Assembly (NCBI RefSeq): GCF_003054445.1
Contig: NC_042510.1
Coordinates: forward strand, 248,001-312,000
Direction: 5' to 3'
DNA from: Pichia kudriavzevii
Taxonomy: Eukaryota; Ascomycota; Pichiomycetes; Pichiales; Pichiaceae
Length of the DNA: 64,000 bases
Made by a program: the position numbers and the translations under genes. Positions 31,652-41,375 of this stretch are shown here, piece after piece; the first letter of the stretch is position 1, and each line of letters opens with the position of its first letter. Under the pieces are notes generated by a model, which was given only the letters and a program-made list of their open reading frames with translations, had not been told where the DNA came from and searched no databases.

Positions 31652-31693
31652 GTTCTTGCATTGACCTTCTTGCATTGAAGTTCTTGCATTGGC
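31652..31693. repeat. Three 14-bp direct repeats (TTCTTGCATTG core)
   Basis: Units at 31652-31665, 31666-31679 and 31680-31693 share TTCTTGCATTG with differences only at the edges. The exact 14-bp spacing suggests repeated factor sites or a young tandem duplication. Confidence 0.75.
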
Positions 31694-31782
31694 ACTCAAT
31701 TGCACTTGCTGAGACATTGCTTGTCTCTACTGGAGAAACACCACTCATTTATGTGCAATAACAAAATCTCTACTTCTCTCTT

Positions 31783-31876
31783 TCTTACTCTTTCTCCTTC
31801 TCCTTCTCTTACTCTTTCTCCTTCTCCTTCTCTTACTCTTTCTCCTTCTCCTTCTCTTACTCTTTCTCCTTCTCCT
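31783..31876. repeat. 24-bp pyrimidine minisatellite, about 4 copies
   Basis: The unit begins TCTTACTCTTTCTCC and repeats at 31783, 31807, 31831 and 31855. It is almost pure pyrimidine on the + strand, and copies are nearly identical. Confidence 0.9.
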
Positions 31877-32358
31877 CCCGTGCAGCACTACAACGGATAA
31901 TCCCACTGGCGTCCCACTTCTTCTATGCCAATCTAAACTTCCAATCTCTAGAAACAATCGGCATGTTTACGTAAACGTGAACGGAAGTTATTCACCCACC
32001 GATTGCTGACTCGAATTTTTTTGTTTTTCCTCCGCCATGTCATCCATCACTGCCACTGGAGGCTAAGCCTACACACGGAAATACCAATGGAGCAACTCTA
32101 CGGGAAAATTCCAGTACCCATCGTGGTTTATACATATACGCTGACATTTACGCAATCACAGATATAAGTTTGAACCTACTCTGACATATATACGCACATA
32201 TATAAGTATATTTGTATATGTGTATGTATGTGTATGCATATATGTATCACATCCTCCTCAAATTCTTCCATTTGAACTCTAACTGGCGTTATTGGTAACA
32301 CATTACAACTTATCTCACATACTGCAGCCCGTTTTTCGTTCCATTTCCCTCGTTAGTC

Positions 32359-35058
32359 ATGGACCATGCCACGCAACAGGTGTTCAACAACCAGCTTGTC
32401 TCATCGGGCGTGAAGATCCCCATTGTGTTTAGTGTTCAAGAACGGCTGGAGAATGGCACCCTTGGAGATTGTCGGATCAAAGACGTATCCATTCTGAAGG
32501 ATCACTTGACATCGTCTATTATTTTTGACATTTCCAAAAATCGTTTGAGTGAATACACTGTGAAGTTTGAAGTATCAATCTGCAATCTGGCATCCATTCA
32601 AAGGTTACAATTAAATAACGATTCCATCAAAGCTGTGGTATATTTAGAAAATGAGAAAACTAGCTCAATTCTAGAAACTATATCACTGAAAAATTTGCTG
32701 GAATTGGGTTCAAAGAAGGTTTCCCATTTTACAAAAACTCTCAATGAATTTCACCTTGATTTAAATTTCAGCATAGACTCTTCTGACAAAAGGACAGAAG
32801 AAGAAATAACGAATCATTTCACTACCTTGCGACTTCCCTATTCCCCTCAGAGCGACCTAACCTCACTACCATCATATTTTTCCTCCGATATCTCAAGTAC
32901 AAACCAATCTTTCGCGTCTTTGAATTCACTATCTCCACCATCACGTCCAAATTCAACATGTTCGAAGAAGAAGTCCATACCTAATTTCTTGAAGCCCTCG
33001 TTAAAGGGTAGTTCCAAAACAAACTCAAACATTGATATATCAACTTCAAATCCAGACCTGTATCATGAAGACACCGATGGATTTCTAATCCTTCAAATAG
33101 AGTCAGCCACAGGATTGCCGCCTTTCAAGAAAAAAACACAACTGGGCTATGATATGGATCCATTTGTCGTAGTCTCTTTCTCAAAACAGATCTACAAAAC
33201 AAACGTTTGTAGGCATGCACTCAATCCATCATGGAAAAACCAGCTAATCAATATTCGAGTTAGTAAGTACTCTTTGAAATTTCTGCTGAAACTTTCCGTC
33301 TATGATTTTGATGTCTTTACATTTAATGATGATATCTGCTCTACATCTCTGGAAATTGGTGATCTAATCAATGAATCCGAACATAATAGTAATGATACTT
33401 GGACTTACAAGAAGTTACCGCTAAGTTTCTCCGATCGTGCACTCTCGAAAAAGCTTTTAAAGACCCAGAATTATATGCCAGAGCTCTCAATAAGGTTCAA
33501 GTATGTTCCAGTCAGTACCTTGGCAGGCCTAGTCCATAGTTTCAATCCAACTAAAACTAGGTGTCCATATTGTCACAAACTTGATAAAAAACATGCATCG
33601 GCGCTTCAGCATTTGTCTATTTGTCGGATGGGTTTAAAACCAAGTCAGTTTTTACATAAACACTATACAACTTCAAACCATGCATCAAGGAGATGGTATG
33701 TCAAAATCTTAGCTCATATAGCTTACGGTAGATTAACTGTTGGTGGAAATAACGCCCACATTTTGGTCCAAGATAGAGTTACTGGATTAGTTTTGGAGGA
33801 GAAAATTTCGGTTTTCGTCAAGTTAGGTATTAGGTTGTTATATAAGTCTGTCAAGTCTGATAATTCCAGCGAAAAGATCAAGAAAATGTTGAGATCCCTT
33901 TCGATTAAACAGGGTGCCAAGTATGATAAGCCTAGCTCCAAGTCTAAAATTGAGGAATTTGTCAAATTTCATGGGTTAAAATCAACACTAGTGGAATGTG
34001 AAAATCCAGACTTATCTAGCTATAGAACATTCAATGAATTTTTCAGCCGGAAACTGAAATCAGATGCAAGACCCCTTGAAGGTGGTACGGACAACCAGAT
34101 AATTGTATCAGTGGCTGATTCTAGACTGATTGTTTTCAATGACATTTCGTCGGCTAAAAACTTGTGGATTAAAGGTAACGGATTTACCGTTGATAAACTA
34201 CTGGGTAGGAAAGAAACCGGGGAAGTTAAATTCAAATATTCAATTGCCATCTTCAGGTTGGCTCCTCAAGATTACCACCGTGTTCATCTTCCACTCAATG
34301 GGAAAATAGTTAAAATCAATCATATCCACGGTTCTTATTATACAGTGAATCCGATGGCAATCAGATCTGCATTGGATGTTTTTGGTGAGAATGTTAGAAC
34401 TGTAATTACCCTTGAAACTGAAGAGTACGGGGACGTCGAACTAGTCATGGTTGGTGCAATGATGGTTGGCAGTATTATCCTATCTGTCAAGGTGAATGAT
34501 ATTGTTAAAAAAGGCCAAGAATTGGGGTATTTCAAATTTGGTGGTTCAACAGTTATACTTGTCTTTAGAAACAGCAGAGAGGACTCGAATATGCCAAAAA
34601 TGGTATGGGATGGTGATTTGTTATCCAATTCGAACAAAAAATTGGAAACTCTAGTTAAAGTTGGCATGAGTGTAGGTCATTCTGTTAGAAGCAAAGAATT
34701 CAGGAGAGGCGTCAAGAAAGAAGTTTCGGATAGTGAGAGAAGAGAAATTATCCGGAGGGTTACAGGTATTCCAGAGAATCCAACACCAGGGGTCGGAGAC
34801 AACATCAAGGCCAAACTAGGCGGAATGATTGATGATGTGATGAGTACAAAGAGTGTTAAAAGTTACAATCAAAGGAACGAAATAGAGAATATGCTTCAAT
34901 CAGATTGGGAAATCAAAGAGTTGACGACGCTTGAAGGACTAAATGACAACGGTGAACTTCGAGATCAGATCGACATCGATGTGACAAGAGGGTTTGATGG
35001 AACCAACTTTTTCCATATGTTGGATAATAGTGACGAATATAACTCATTGGATAAATAG
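32359..35058 (+). CDS. PSD2: Phosphatidylserine decarboxylase 2 (C2 domain form)
   Basis: 899 aa. Makes phosphatidylethanolamine from phosphatidylserine in Golgi/endosomal membranes, unlike mitochondrial Psd1. A C2 domain sits at about 238-350 (GFLILQIESATGLPP, DMDPFVVVSF, ALNPSWKNQL). A Cys/His cluster follows (CPYCHKLDKKH...HLSIC, about 398-417). The decarboxylase domain has FNEFFSRKLKSDARP, FRLAPQDYHRVHLPL, IHGSYYTVNP and the self-cleavage motif GGST (about 730), whose Ser becomes the pyruvoyl group. No mitochondrial leader is seen. A charged C-terminal extension of about 150 residues follows. Confidence 0.94.
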   Translation: MDHATQQVFNNQLVSSGVKIPIVFSVQERLENGTLGDCRIKDVSILKDHLTSSIIFDISKNRLSEYTVKFEVSICNLASIQRLQLNNDSIKAVVYLENEKTSSILETISLKNLLELGSKKVSHFTKTLNEFHLDLNFSIDSSDKRTEEEITNHFTTLRLPYSPQSDLTSLPSYFSSDISSTNQSFASLNSLSPPSRPNSTCSKKKSIPNFLKPSLKGSSKTNSNIDISTSNPDLYHEDTDGFLILQIESATGLPPFKKKTQLGYDMDPFVVVSFSKQIYKTNVCRHALNPSWKNQLINIRVSKYSLKFLLKLSVYDFDVFTFNDDICSTSLEIGDLINESEHNSNDTWTYKKLPLSFSDRALSKKLLKTQNYMPELSIRFKYVPVSTLAGLVHSFNPTKTRCPYCHKLDKKHASALQHLSICRMGLKPSQFLHKHYTTSNHASRRWYVKILAHIAYGRLTVGGNNAHILVQDRVTGLVLEEKISVFVKLGIRLLYKSVKSDNSSEKIKKMLRSLSIKQGAKYDKPSSKSKIEEFVKFHGLKSTLVECENPDLSSYRTFNEFFSRKLKSDARPLEGGTDNQIIVSVADSRLIVFNDISSAKNLWIKGNGFTVDKLLGRKETGEVKFKYSIAIFRLAPQDYHRVHLPLNGKIVKINHIHGSYYTVNPMAIRSALDVFGENVRTVITLETEEYGDVELVMVGAMMVGSIILSVKVNDIVKKGQELGYFKFGGSTVILVFRNSREDSNMPKMVWDGDLLSNSNKKLETLVKVGMSVGHSVRSKEFRRGVKKEVSDSERREIIRRVTGIPENPTPGVGDNIKAKLGGMIDDVMSTKSVKSYNQRNEIENMLQSDWEIKELTTLEGLNDNGELRDQIDIDVTRGFDGTNFFHMLDNSDEYNSLDK

Positions 35059-35302
35059 GACTGTTTTTATATAACATAAATATGTATATTTGTAAGTAAG
35101 AGTTTGGCTTATGACTTGTTTGTAAATGTAAGGACATGTCCATTCTGGGCTGATATCTCTCAGTTGGAAGATAATGAACAATTGACTCGCGTTAAAGTTT
35201 AAAAATGGGTGGGGGAGCTGTTTGAGAGGCGAAATTGAGCTCATGTACCTCTAGTTCTTTCATCAAACAAACTATCGCTAATCAGATATACACACTAGAA
35301 CA

Positions 35303-36058
35303 ATGGTCAAGGTTTATTCATATTCCAACAATGATGAGATAGCTCAATCATTGGCAAAGTTTATAGTTTCACAACAGGATTCGGTTCTTGCAACCAAGGA
35401 GAAATTCAACATTGCTATTAGCGGTGGTTCACTAATAGGTATTTTAGGGAAAGGCTTACTGAACAACAAAGATATCAAATGGGATAAGTGGGTAATCTAT
35501 TTCAGTGATGAGAGAATTGTACCATTGAGTGACAACGATTCCAATTTTGGTGCTTTTGAAAAGGAGGTTTTGGAGAAACTCGCCCATGCAGGGAAAGTTG
35601 GGCCAACGGTTGTTACAATCAACGAAAATTTAATTCATCCGGATGATCACACTACGGATGGTGAGATTGCCCAGACATATGCATCTGAGTTGCCTGAATC
35701 CGGACTGGATTTGGTCTTGCTAGGCTGTGGACCAGACGGCCACACATGTTCTTTGTTCCCAGGCCACAAGTTGTTGGAGGAGAACGAGCTTGATGTTGCT
35801 GCGCTTCATGATTCTCCAAAGCCACCACCAAGGAGAATCACATTGACATTCAAGTATCTTGCTAAATGTACTACACTAGCTTTTGTTGCCACTGGTGCAA
35901 GCAAGCAGGAAGCTCTAAAAGAGATTTTTGGAAACGAAAACAGCCAACTACCCTGTGCTATTACCAACAGGTTGGTTTCAAAAGTTAAGGGGGGTATCTG
36001 TTGGTTTGTAGATGATGATGCCATTGAAGGCGTCGACGTCCAAACCCTCAAGTACTGA
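35303..36058 (+). CDS. SOL3: 6-phosphogluconolactonase (Sol3/Sol4 type)
   Basis: 251 aa. Second step of the oxidative pentose phosphate pathway, hydrolysing 6-phosphogluconolactone in the cytosol. Visible are FNIAISGGSLIGILGKGLL, YFSDERIVPL, SNFGAFEKEVLEKL, LVLLGCGPDGHTCSLFPGH and PPRRITLTF, all typical of the family. Length equals that of the active yeast enzymes. I cannot tell SOL3 from SOL4, a duplication within the S. cerevisiae lineage, so the symbol is approximate. Confidence 0.93.
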   Translation: MVKVYSYSNNDEIAQSLAKFIVSQQDSVLATKEKFNIAISGGSLIGILGKGLLNNKDIKWDKWVIYFSDERIVPLSDNDSNFGAFEKEVLEKLAHAGKVGPTVVTINENLIHPDDHTTDGEIAQTYASELPESGLDLVLLGCGPDGHTCSLFPGHKLLEENELDVAALHDSPKPPPRRITLTFKYLAKCTTLAFVATGASKQEALKEIFGNENSQLPCAITNRLVSKVKGGICWFVDDDAIEGVDVQTLKY

Positions 36059-36604
36059 TTCCTATATATATACAGTGTCTCCAACCTGGCGTCATTAGAT
36101 CTGTAAAGTGTACTTTTCCTCGGACCCAACTACGTCTAATACTGTACTTCTTGAACCATGTTGGTTGCATATGCTTATAACTCTTTCTGAGGATATTCTT
36201 CTTCTGTACCATGTGTTAACTAAAAAGGTGTCACGACACGGCAGTATGTTGTTGTGGCTATAATTACATGTATACAAGCACTTGAAAACCCCCAAACAAA
36301 ACCATTGAAGCAGCCAAATAAACTGAGAAACTAAACTGATTTCTGACTGTAGACGGCAGAACCTACCAAGTGGATAGATCCATGTCTCCATGGATTGTTC
36401 AAGCATTACACAATAAAAATTATACTCCCTTCAACTCGCTTAATGTGTTACGAAACTTTAACAGTAAAGAATTTTATTTTTCCTTTTTTTTTCCTTTTTC
36501 TGCTTTTTCTATTTTTTCAATATCAAATTTTAATACAAATAATTTGAAGAAGTTTTTGCTGGCATATCCTGAACTGAATCCTACTCTAACCTCTATTGGC
36601 ACAC
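36059..36604. other. SOL3-UPF0390 spacer
   Basis: About 545 bp, T-rich near 36470-36520. A 103-residue antisense frame (36095-36406) has no recognisable features and I do not accept it. Nothing else is seen. Confidence 0.5.
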
Positions 36605-36907
36605 ATGGCTCAAGGTAACCTAAAGCTTTCTAAAAAGAAGGCAGCACGTGTGACTAAACACCAGAAAAACCCAAAGGCGGCAGCGCCAAAGATCTACAAA
36701 TCCAAGCACGTTTCCACAAAGGAGAAACAAGTTCAAAAACTTACAAAGCAACACCAGGCAAAATTGATCAGCAGTACGGAAAAGCTAATCAGCAGTAGGG
36801 TTGGTCATCTAGAGTTGTTGAAAGGCGACCGTAGGACACTTGAAAAGGAGGAGCGTTTAAGAGAACAGGCCAAGGCAACAAAGGCCAAGGCAGCAAGCGG
36901 TAAATAA
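36605..36907 (+). CDS. Small basic UPF0390 / DUF2462-like protein
   Basis: 100 aa from the ATG at 36605 (a TTG lies three codons upstream). The sequence MAQGNLKLSKKK, the following Lys-rich stretch with PKIYKSKH, and the Lys/Ala C-terminus match the small basic UPF0390 family (Leydig cell tumour 10-kDa homologue). Its role is unclear; a nucleolar or ribosome-linked function is likely from composition alone. A tiny ORF begins three bases after its stop. Confidence 0.75.
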   Translation: MAQGNLKLSKKKAARVTKHQKNPKAAAPKIYKSKHVSTKEKQVQKLTKQHQAKLISSTEKLISSRVGHLELLKGDRRTLEKEERLREQAKATKAKAASGK

Positions 36908-36909
36908 AT

Positions 36910-37080
36910 ATGCAAGACGGTAAATCCGAATCCAAACAGGTCCGCATCATCAACTCGTGGAGCAATTCGAAACCTGTGAAGAATAGCAACGAGGTAGTGG
37001 TCTGCTCAAACTACGGGTTTGTGTTTAACAACCGTGGAGACAAAGACTCCAAAAGTAGTAAACGTACCAAGATAGAGTGA
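36910..37080 (+). CDS. Tiny ORF (56 aa) directly after UPF0390 gene
   Basis: Begins MQDGKSESKQVRIINSWSN, contains NEVVVCSNYGFVFNN and ends in basic residues before TGA. It starts three bases after the UPF0390 stop and in a different frame. Base composition looks coding-like, with few A/T-only codons. It could be a second cistron, a spliced C-terminal extension of the upstream gene, or chance. I do not recognise it. Confidence 0.3.
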   Translation: MQDGKSESKQVRIINSWSNSKPVKNSNEVVVCSNYGFVFNNRGDKDSKSSKRTKIE

Positions 37081-37134
37081 TTGTATAATATTTAGTAATA
37101 GCAATATCAAAGAAAAACAGTTCTTCTATGTAAC

Positions 37135-37344
37135 TCACTCGAATCTCTCATTGATAGACTTGATGTTTTTAGTTATTTCGTTTCTCAATTCATCATTGAC
37201 AGATTTAGAGGTATCGAAAAATCGTTTCAACTTAAGAGTGTTTCCCGCTTCTTCTACCCTTCCCTTACCATTTTCTTTCTCTTTCATAAATCTCTCCTCT
37301 CTGATCTTTCGGATCTCCTCTGGTATGGCTGGACCTAACGACAT
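37135..37344 (-). CDS. Small charged protein, unrecognised
   Basis: 69 aa, MSLGPAIPEEIRKIREERF then mostly charged helix. The N-terminal GPAIPEE recalls the GPALPP motif of DUF3752-type nuclear proteins, but the match is too short to name. It has its own ATG and sits divergent to the DUF3844-like gene (230 bp apart). Helical charged composition and good codon usage make it a plausible real gene. Confidence 0.5.
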   Translation of the reverse strand: MSLGPAIPEEIRKIREERFMKEKENGKGRVEEAGNTLKLKRFFDTSKSVNDELRNEITKNIKSINERFE

Positions 37345-37573
37345 GGCGTTTTAGTGTTGTGCCAATTCAGAGAAATAGCCTGCTCTCACCAATGGATAAC
37401 CTTGACTCATGCATTTTATATATAAGCATACAACAAAAAATTGCATCCGTACACCGCAATCTTAAGAAGGAGGTTGCTGGCTGCCTTTCTTCCCCTTGAT
37501 GTATAATTGTGGTATATCGGATACAGAGTGTAGTTTAGATGCTCCTTCAAAGAATGAAGCCCAGGCCACAACA

Positions 37574-38980
37574 ATGAAGCTAACGTCTCTTGTCAGTGCA
37601 TTGGCATTAGTGAACACAGTCACTGCAATTGAAAAAGGTGCTGTCTTCAGATTTGATAATGGGTGTAATGATGGAAAGGATAAACATATAAAGACAATCC
37701 CACAAACTGATGCAACGTTGAATCTAGCCTACGATTTTGGCGTCTCACCATTCTATAACATCGCCGAAGTCCAAGATTTGGAGAATGTCATGCTAGGAAA
37801 CAAGAAGGAAGATGGCAATGACTATGAGAAGGATAAGCTAATTATCATTATCAACGGTGTCGACAAACCATCCAAATTTTTAAAAGAATATGACGTAAAG
37901 CCCGTTTATAAAGTCAAATTCAAGGACGACAGACAATCTTCAAAGTTCAAGTCATTCTTACAGAAGGTTCCTGAGCAGCTCTCACAATTGAAGGAAAAGG
38001 CCGGATATCAAATGAGTAGCTTGTCCAACGAGATTTCCATTTTAAGCGATTCAAATAAGAAGGTGTCTTACTTGGAATCTATATGGAACAAGTACTTTCA
38101 TTTTGAGGAAGACCACAAATTACAATCAATGTGGAGGAATGTCAAGGAAAGCATTGCTCCTTCAAATTCCGAATCTATTCTGAAAATCAGCATTGATAAA
38201 AGATCATTGGACTTGATTAATGATAGTTCTTTTATTAACGAAATCACCCAATTAGACTTTTTCCTTAACGAAGAATTGGAAAACAACGTTAAAGAAGGTA
38301 TTGTAATTGTTAATATCGATTCTCTAATTTCTATTTTCAAAAAGACAGGCTCAACTCAAACATACGAAACATGTAAGAAAATTATATCCAAGTTATTGGT
38401 TGAAAAACTGGAGAAGGTTGGTGAAACAGTAACGACTACATTGGTTGTTTTACCGCTTGATCAGTCATTGAAGAGTGTCAAGTGTGAAAAGAAATTGAAA
38501 TCACACCGTAATCCTCAACACAAGGAACACCACAAGGAACACCACAAGGAACACCACAAAAAAGACAAGCCACAGCATGGAGAGCGTAAATCACACCATA
38601 TATCTCCTCAAATGCTCAACAAGAGATCCGAAGAAGACATTTTTTCTGCAGAGAAGTTCCAAGGAGCATGTTACAAGAACCAGTTAGAATGCATTGAATC
38701 TACAGAATCATGTTCAGGACACGGAACTTGTACCTTAGTCGGATCGTGTTACCAGTGTGAATGTTTGCCAACAAGAGACGACAACAAGAGAACTACATAC
38801 TGGACCGGCGCAGCTTGTGAGAAGGTTGATTACTCCTCCCAGTTCAATCTTTTGTTTTGGACCAGTTTGGTCTTATTAGTCACTATCGTTGGAGGTATCA
38901 AGTTACTTGTTTCCTGTGGCTCTGAGGAGTTGCCTGGTGTTCTCAAGGCGGCAACAGTTCAAACGAAAAAGGCCATCTAA
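37574..38980 (+). CDS. DUF3844/Vps3844-like secretory-pathway membrane protein
   Basis: The ATG at 37574 places a signal peptide at the start (MKLTSLVSALALVNTVTA), giving 468 aa; a longer frame to 37496 lacks that logic. The lumenal part is mixed alpha/beta with little family signal. Near the C-terminus are a His/Lys repeat (HKEH x3, DNA unit 12 bp at about 38518-38555), then an EGF-like Cys cluster (CYKNQLEC, CSGHGTC, CYQCECLP, CEK), a membrane span (FNLLFWTSLVLLVTIVGGIKL) and a short tail. This C-terminal Cys-rich plus span arrangement matches the fungal DUF3844 domain. Function is not established from sequence. Confidence 0.7.
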   Translation: MKLTSLVSALALVNTVTAIEKGAVFRFDNGCNDGKDKHIKTIPQTDATLNLAYDFGVSPFYNIAEVQDLENVMLGNKKEDGNDYEKDKLIIIINGVDKPSKFLKEYDVKPVYKVKFKDDRQSSKFKSFLQKVPEQLSQLKEKAGYQMSSLSNEISILSDSNKKVSYLESIWNKYFHFEEDHKLQSMWRNVKESIAPSNSESILKISIDKRSLDLINDSSFINEITQLDFFLNEELENNVKEGIVIVNIDSLISIFKKTGSTQTYETCKKIISKLLVEKLEKVGETVTTTLVVLPLDQSLKSVKCEKKLKSHRNPQHKEHHKEHHKEHHKKDKPQHGERKSHHISPQMLNKRSEEDIFSAEKFQGACYKNQLECIESTESCSGHGTCTLVGSCYQCECLPTRDDNKRTTYWTGAACEKVDYSSQFNLLFWTSLVLLVTIVGGIKLLVSCGSEELPGVLKAATVQTKKAI

Positions 38981-39515
38981 GAATATTAAGCGTTTATTTG
39001 ACCAACGTATACTCTAATCAGTCATTAGCGTCAAAAATAAAATAGCAAACCAAACATTAAATAAACGAATAAATACTAAATCTACATTTTTATGTCGTTA
39101 GTAATTGTACGAACCCACCGGCCCTCCACTGCAAGTAACTCTAAAATCTCGAGAGACATTAGAAATGCAGCAAATAGGCACTAAGACGGTTCAGGGTAAT
39201 CAGCCCCATTAATCTCACCTCGTGCATGACGCTTCACACTATACTGAACAACAGCCAAAGCAACACGTAAAGCACTGGTTTGCCGCACTGATTATGTTAA
39301 ATGAAGATTTCCAAAGATATTATTGTCTTCCAACTCCAGAGTGGGGAGTTTGCTCCCTTTTATACTCGCGCGTTTTGATGAATTTCTGCTCAGTCTGAAT
39401 AAGTCTTGAGGGTTTCCAAAGCTCAGCTAGGCAATCTCTAAGAAATTGCTGGATATCAGTAGACAAATGCTTTGGAACGCCTTTAGAACAATCTGGACAT
39501 CGCATTGAGGTAACG
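38981..39515. other. Spacer upstream of DSC3
   Basis: About 535 bp, AT-rich terminator sequence then the DSC3 promoter. No credible ORF; the antisense frame ending in DSC3 is a shadow. Confidence 0.5.
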
Positions 39516-40415
39516 ATGACGACGGTACAATTTGTTGTGCGGTATGTCAATGGACTCAAGGACACCGTAATACAGCTGGACATCCATGCAAACCCTGGCA
39601 TGGTCAATAATGTCCCCATTGGATACATCAGAAACGAAATCAGGAAGATGTATCCCGAATTGGCCAAGAAGAGGTTGAAATTGCTACATAATGGTCGTGT
39701 ATTGGAGTCGCATACAAACTTCTCCAAAGAAATTGCCTATTTGCAAAAGAATCTAGATGAAGACAATGGTGTAAATGACCATAATCCCAAAGAGAAGATC
39801 AACATTTATTTCCACTGCATTATTGGCGACGACTTAACAGAGAAAGAAGTAGCAGAAGAGGAGAAACTTGATCAACAACCTATCAAAAGTACAACTGATG
39901 CTCCAAAGGGGTTTGATAGATTACTCTCGCAGGGGTTCAGTGCTTCCGATATTCAAGATCTGCGTGATCAGTTTTTTAGATTACACGGTGCAAACCTTCC
40001 AAGAAATGCAACCCAGGAACAAATTACAGAATTAGAAGATCGGTGGATAGACAGTAGCGTCAATAATGAAATAGACGAGTTCCCAGCAAACATTAGGTTG
40101 TCCACCTCCGATCCAGCGGGAGATGCTTCTAATGTAGATGGCGACGATGATGGCCGTAATGGAGTGAATGCCAATGTGAACAGCAACTCAAATACAAATA
40201 TGGTGAATGTGCGACAACTGATGTTTCAGCAAAACTTGCAATCACATAAGGACATGTTCTTTGCTGTGTGTATTGGATTTGCTCTTGGGGGTCTGGCTCT
40301 ACTCCTACTATTCTTAGATGTGGGAGGGATCTTTGACAAGAAGACTAGAATTGCTGTACTGTCCGGTGTAGTAGTTAACTTGAGTTTTGGTCTCCTGCAT
40401 TCGTGGGGTGGATAA
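39516..40415 (+). CDS. DSC3: Dsc3, ubiquitin-like subunit of the Dsc E3 ligase
   Basis: 299 aa. Part of the Golgi/endosome Dsc ubiquitin ligase complex that handles orphan membrane proteins (and SREBP cleavage in S. pombe). The N-terminal ubiquitin-like domain (about 1-110) has VRYVNGLKDTVIQLDI and KRLKLLHNGRVL. The family signature GFDRLLSQGFSASDIQDLRDQF sits at about 133-154, and two C-terminal membrane spans at about 249-268 and 276-296. RPB8 and STE13 lie nearby, as on S. cerevisiae chromosome XV. Confidence 0.93.
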   Translation: MTTVQFVVRYVNGLKDTVIQLDIHANPGMVNNVPIGYIRNEIRKMYPELAKKRLKLLHNGRVLESHTNFSKEIAYLQKNLDEDNGVNDHNPKEKINIYFHCIIGDDLTEKEVAEEEKLDQQPIKSTTDAPKGFDRLLSQGFSASDIQDLRDQFFRLHGANLPRNATQEQITELEDRWIDSSVNNEIDEFPANIRLSTSDPAGDASNVDGDDDGRNGVNANVNSNSNTNMVNVRQLMFQQNLQSHKDMFFAVCIGFALGGLALLLLFLDVGGIFDKKTRIAVLSGVVVNLSFGLLHSWGG

Positions 40416-40541
40416 ACTTGATGTGTTTGCTGAGGATATAAATTCCGAGGTGGCGGGGACGTGCATTTGTAGTTGTTAAATCCGGACCTGCTTTTCTTTT
40501 CCTTTTCCTTGCAGCTACATTCCACCACCAAGCCAATAGTT

Positions 40542-41180
40542 ATGAGTAAGTCAGTTTCGGAAACAATTACTGAAAAGATCCCTAATATTGGAGAAGTTGA
40601 TAATAAGGATAATACCGATTCCACAGAGAGTGCCCTTAGATATAGTGCCTATGCAAATCGTATCCGTACTATTCTCTTAGCTTCACACAGATACGTGGCA
40701 TACACTTCTGATATTGGGGAGTCATTTAGACCCGTAGCACATCCGAAATTGGTTACTCTTGGGTACGGGATCTCGTGGGCATATCTCTTGGGAGATGTGG
40801 GATATGAAACCTGGAAGGCGAAACTACGTCAAGAAGGCCGCTACAAACCCGGCTTGAAGCCATGGGATGATACCCCATTGGCCAATCCAGTTGCTGCTAT
40901 GGCATACGATGACTTGGATTGGAAAGTTCTTGGTGTGAAGAGAGCACTCTTCCAGAGTGTTGCCTCCATGGGACTACCAGCCTTCACTATCCATTCGACC
41001 GTTAGATATTCCTCCCTATTATTTAAGAATGCGAAAAGCAAAAACTTGAAAACATTTGGACCTGTTGCTCTCGGTTTGGGAATTGTTCCATTCCTTCCTT
41101 ATCTGTTTGATAAGCCTGTTGAGGAGGCATTTGACTATCTATTTGATTCATTCTTTACAAAGCCTAGGAAACTTGAATAA
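40542..41180 (+). CDS. Mtp18/MTFP1-like mitochondrial inner-membrane protein
   Basis: 212 aa from the ATG at 40542; the frame extends upstream but the extra 23 residues look like leader sequence. Visible are RYSAYANRIRTIL, RYVAYTSDIGESFRPV, GYGISWAYLLGDVGYE, FQSVASMGLPAFTIHSTV and VPFLPYLFDKPVEEA. These match the Mtp18 family, an inner-membrane protein linked to mitochondrial fission in animals. Three or so spans are likely. S. cerevisiae has no member I know of. Confidence 0.88.
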   Translation: MSKSVSETITEKIPNIGEVDNKDNTDSTESALRYSAYANRIRTILLASHRYVAYTSDIGESFRPVAHPKLVTLGYGISWAYLLGDVGYETWKAKLRQEGRYKPGLKPWDDTPLANPVAAMAYDDLDWKVLGVKRALFQSVASMGLPAFTIHSTVRYSSLLFKNAKSKNLKTFGPVALGLGIVPFLPYLFDKPVEEAFDYLFDSFFTKPRKLE

Positions 41181-41375
41181 TAGAACACAATAATAGAATT
41201 AAGCCCGGCCAACTTGAAACGCGCCCGGTTACAAATTCTGTCTTATTTTTCAAGCCTATTTTCTAGCTAACCTCCTAGAAAAGGTGTAGTTCTTTACATA
41301 TATATATTATAAAATGAGAGATTTTTGTTTTTTTTTATTTGGTATAATAGACACAAGTTTTGAAGCCTAAATATT

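Larger units (their letters stand above)
31250..32358. other. Divergent regulatory region, Rieske oxygenase / PSD2
   Basis: 1.1 kb between divergent genes, with a PDRE octamer (31508-31515), three 14-bp direct repeats (31652-31693), a 24-bp pyrimidine minisatellite (31783-31876) and TA/TG-rich DNA near 32150-32245. No credible ORF. Confidence 0.6.

Noticed and set aside
36095-36406. 103-codon antisense frame after the lactonase gene
   Set aside because: No domain, Cys/Ser-rich chance composition, lies in terminator sequence.
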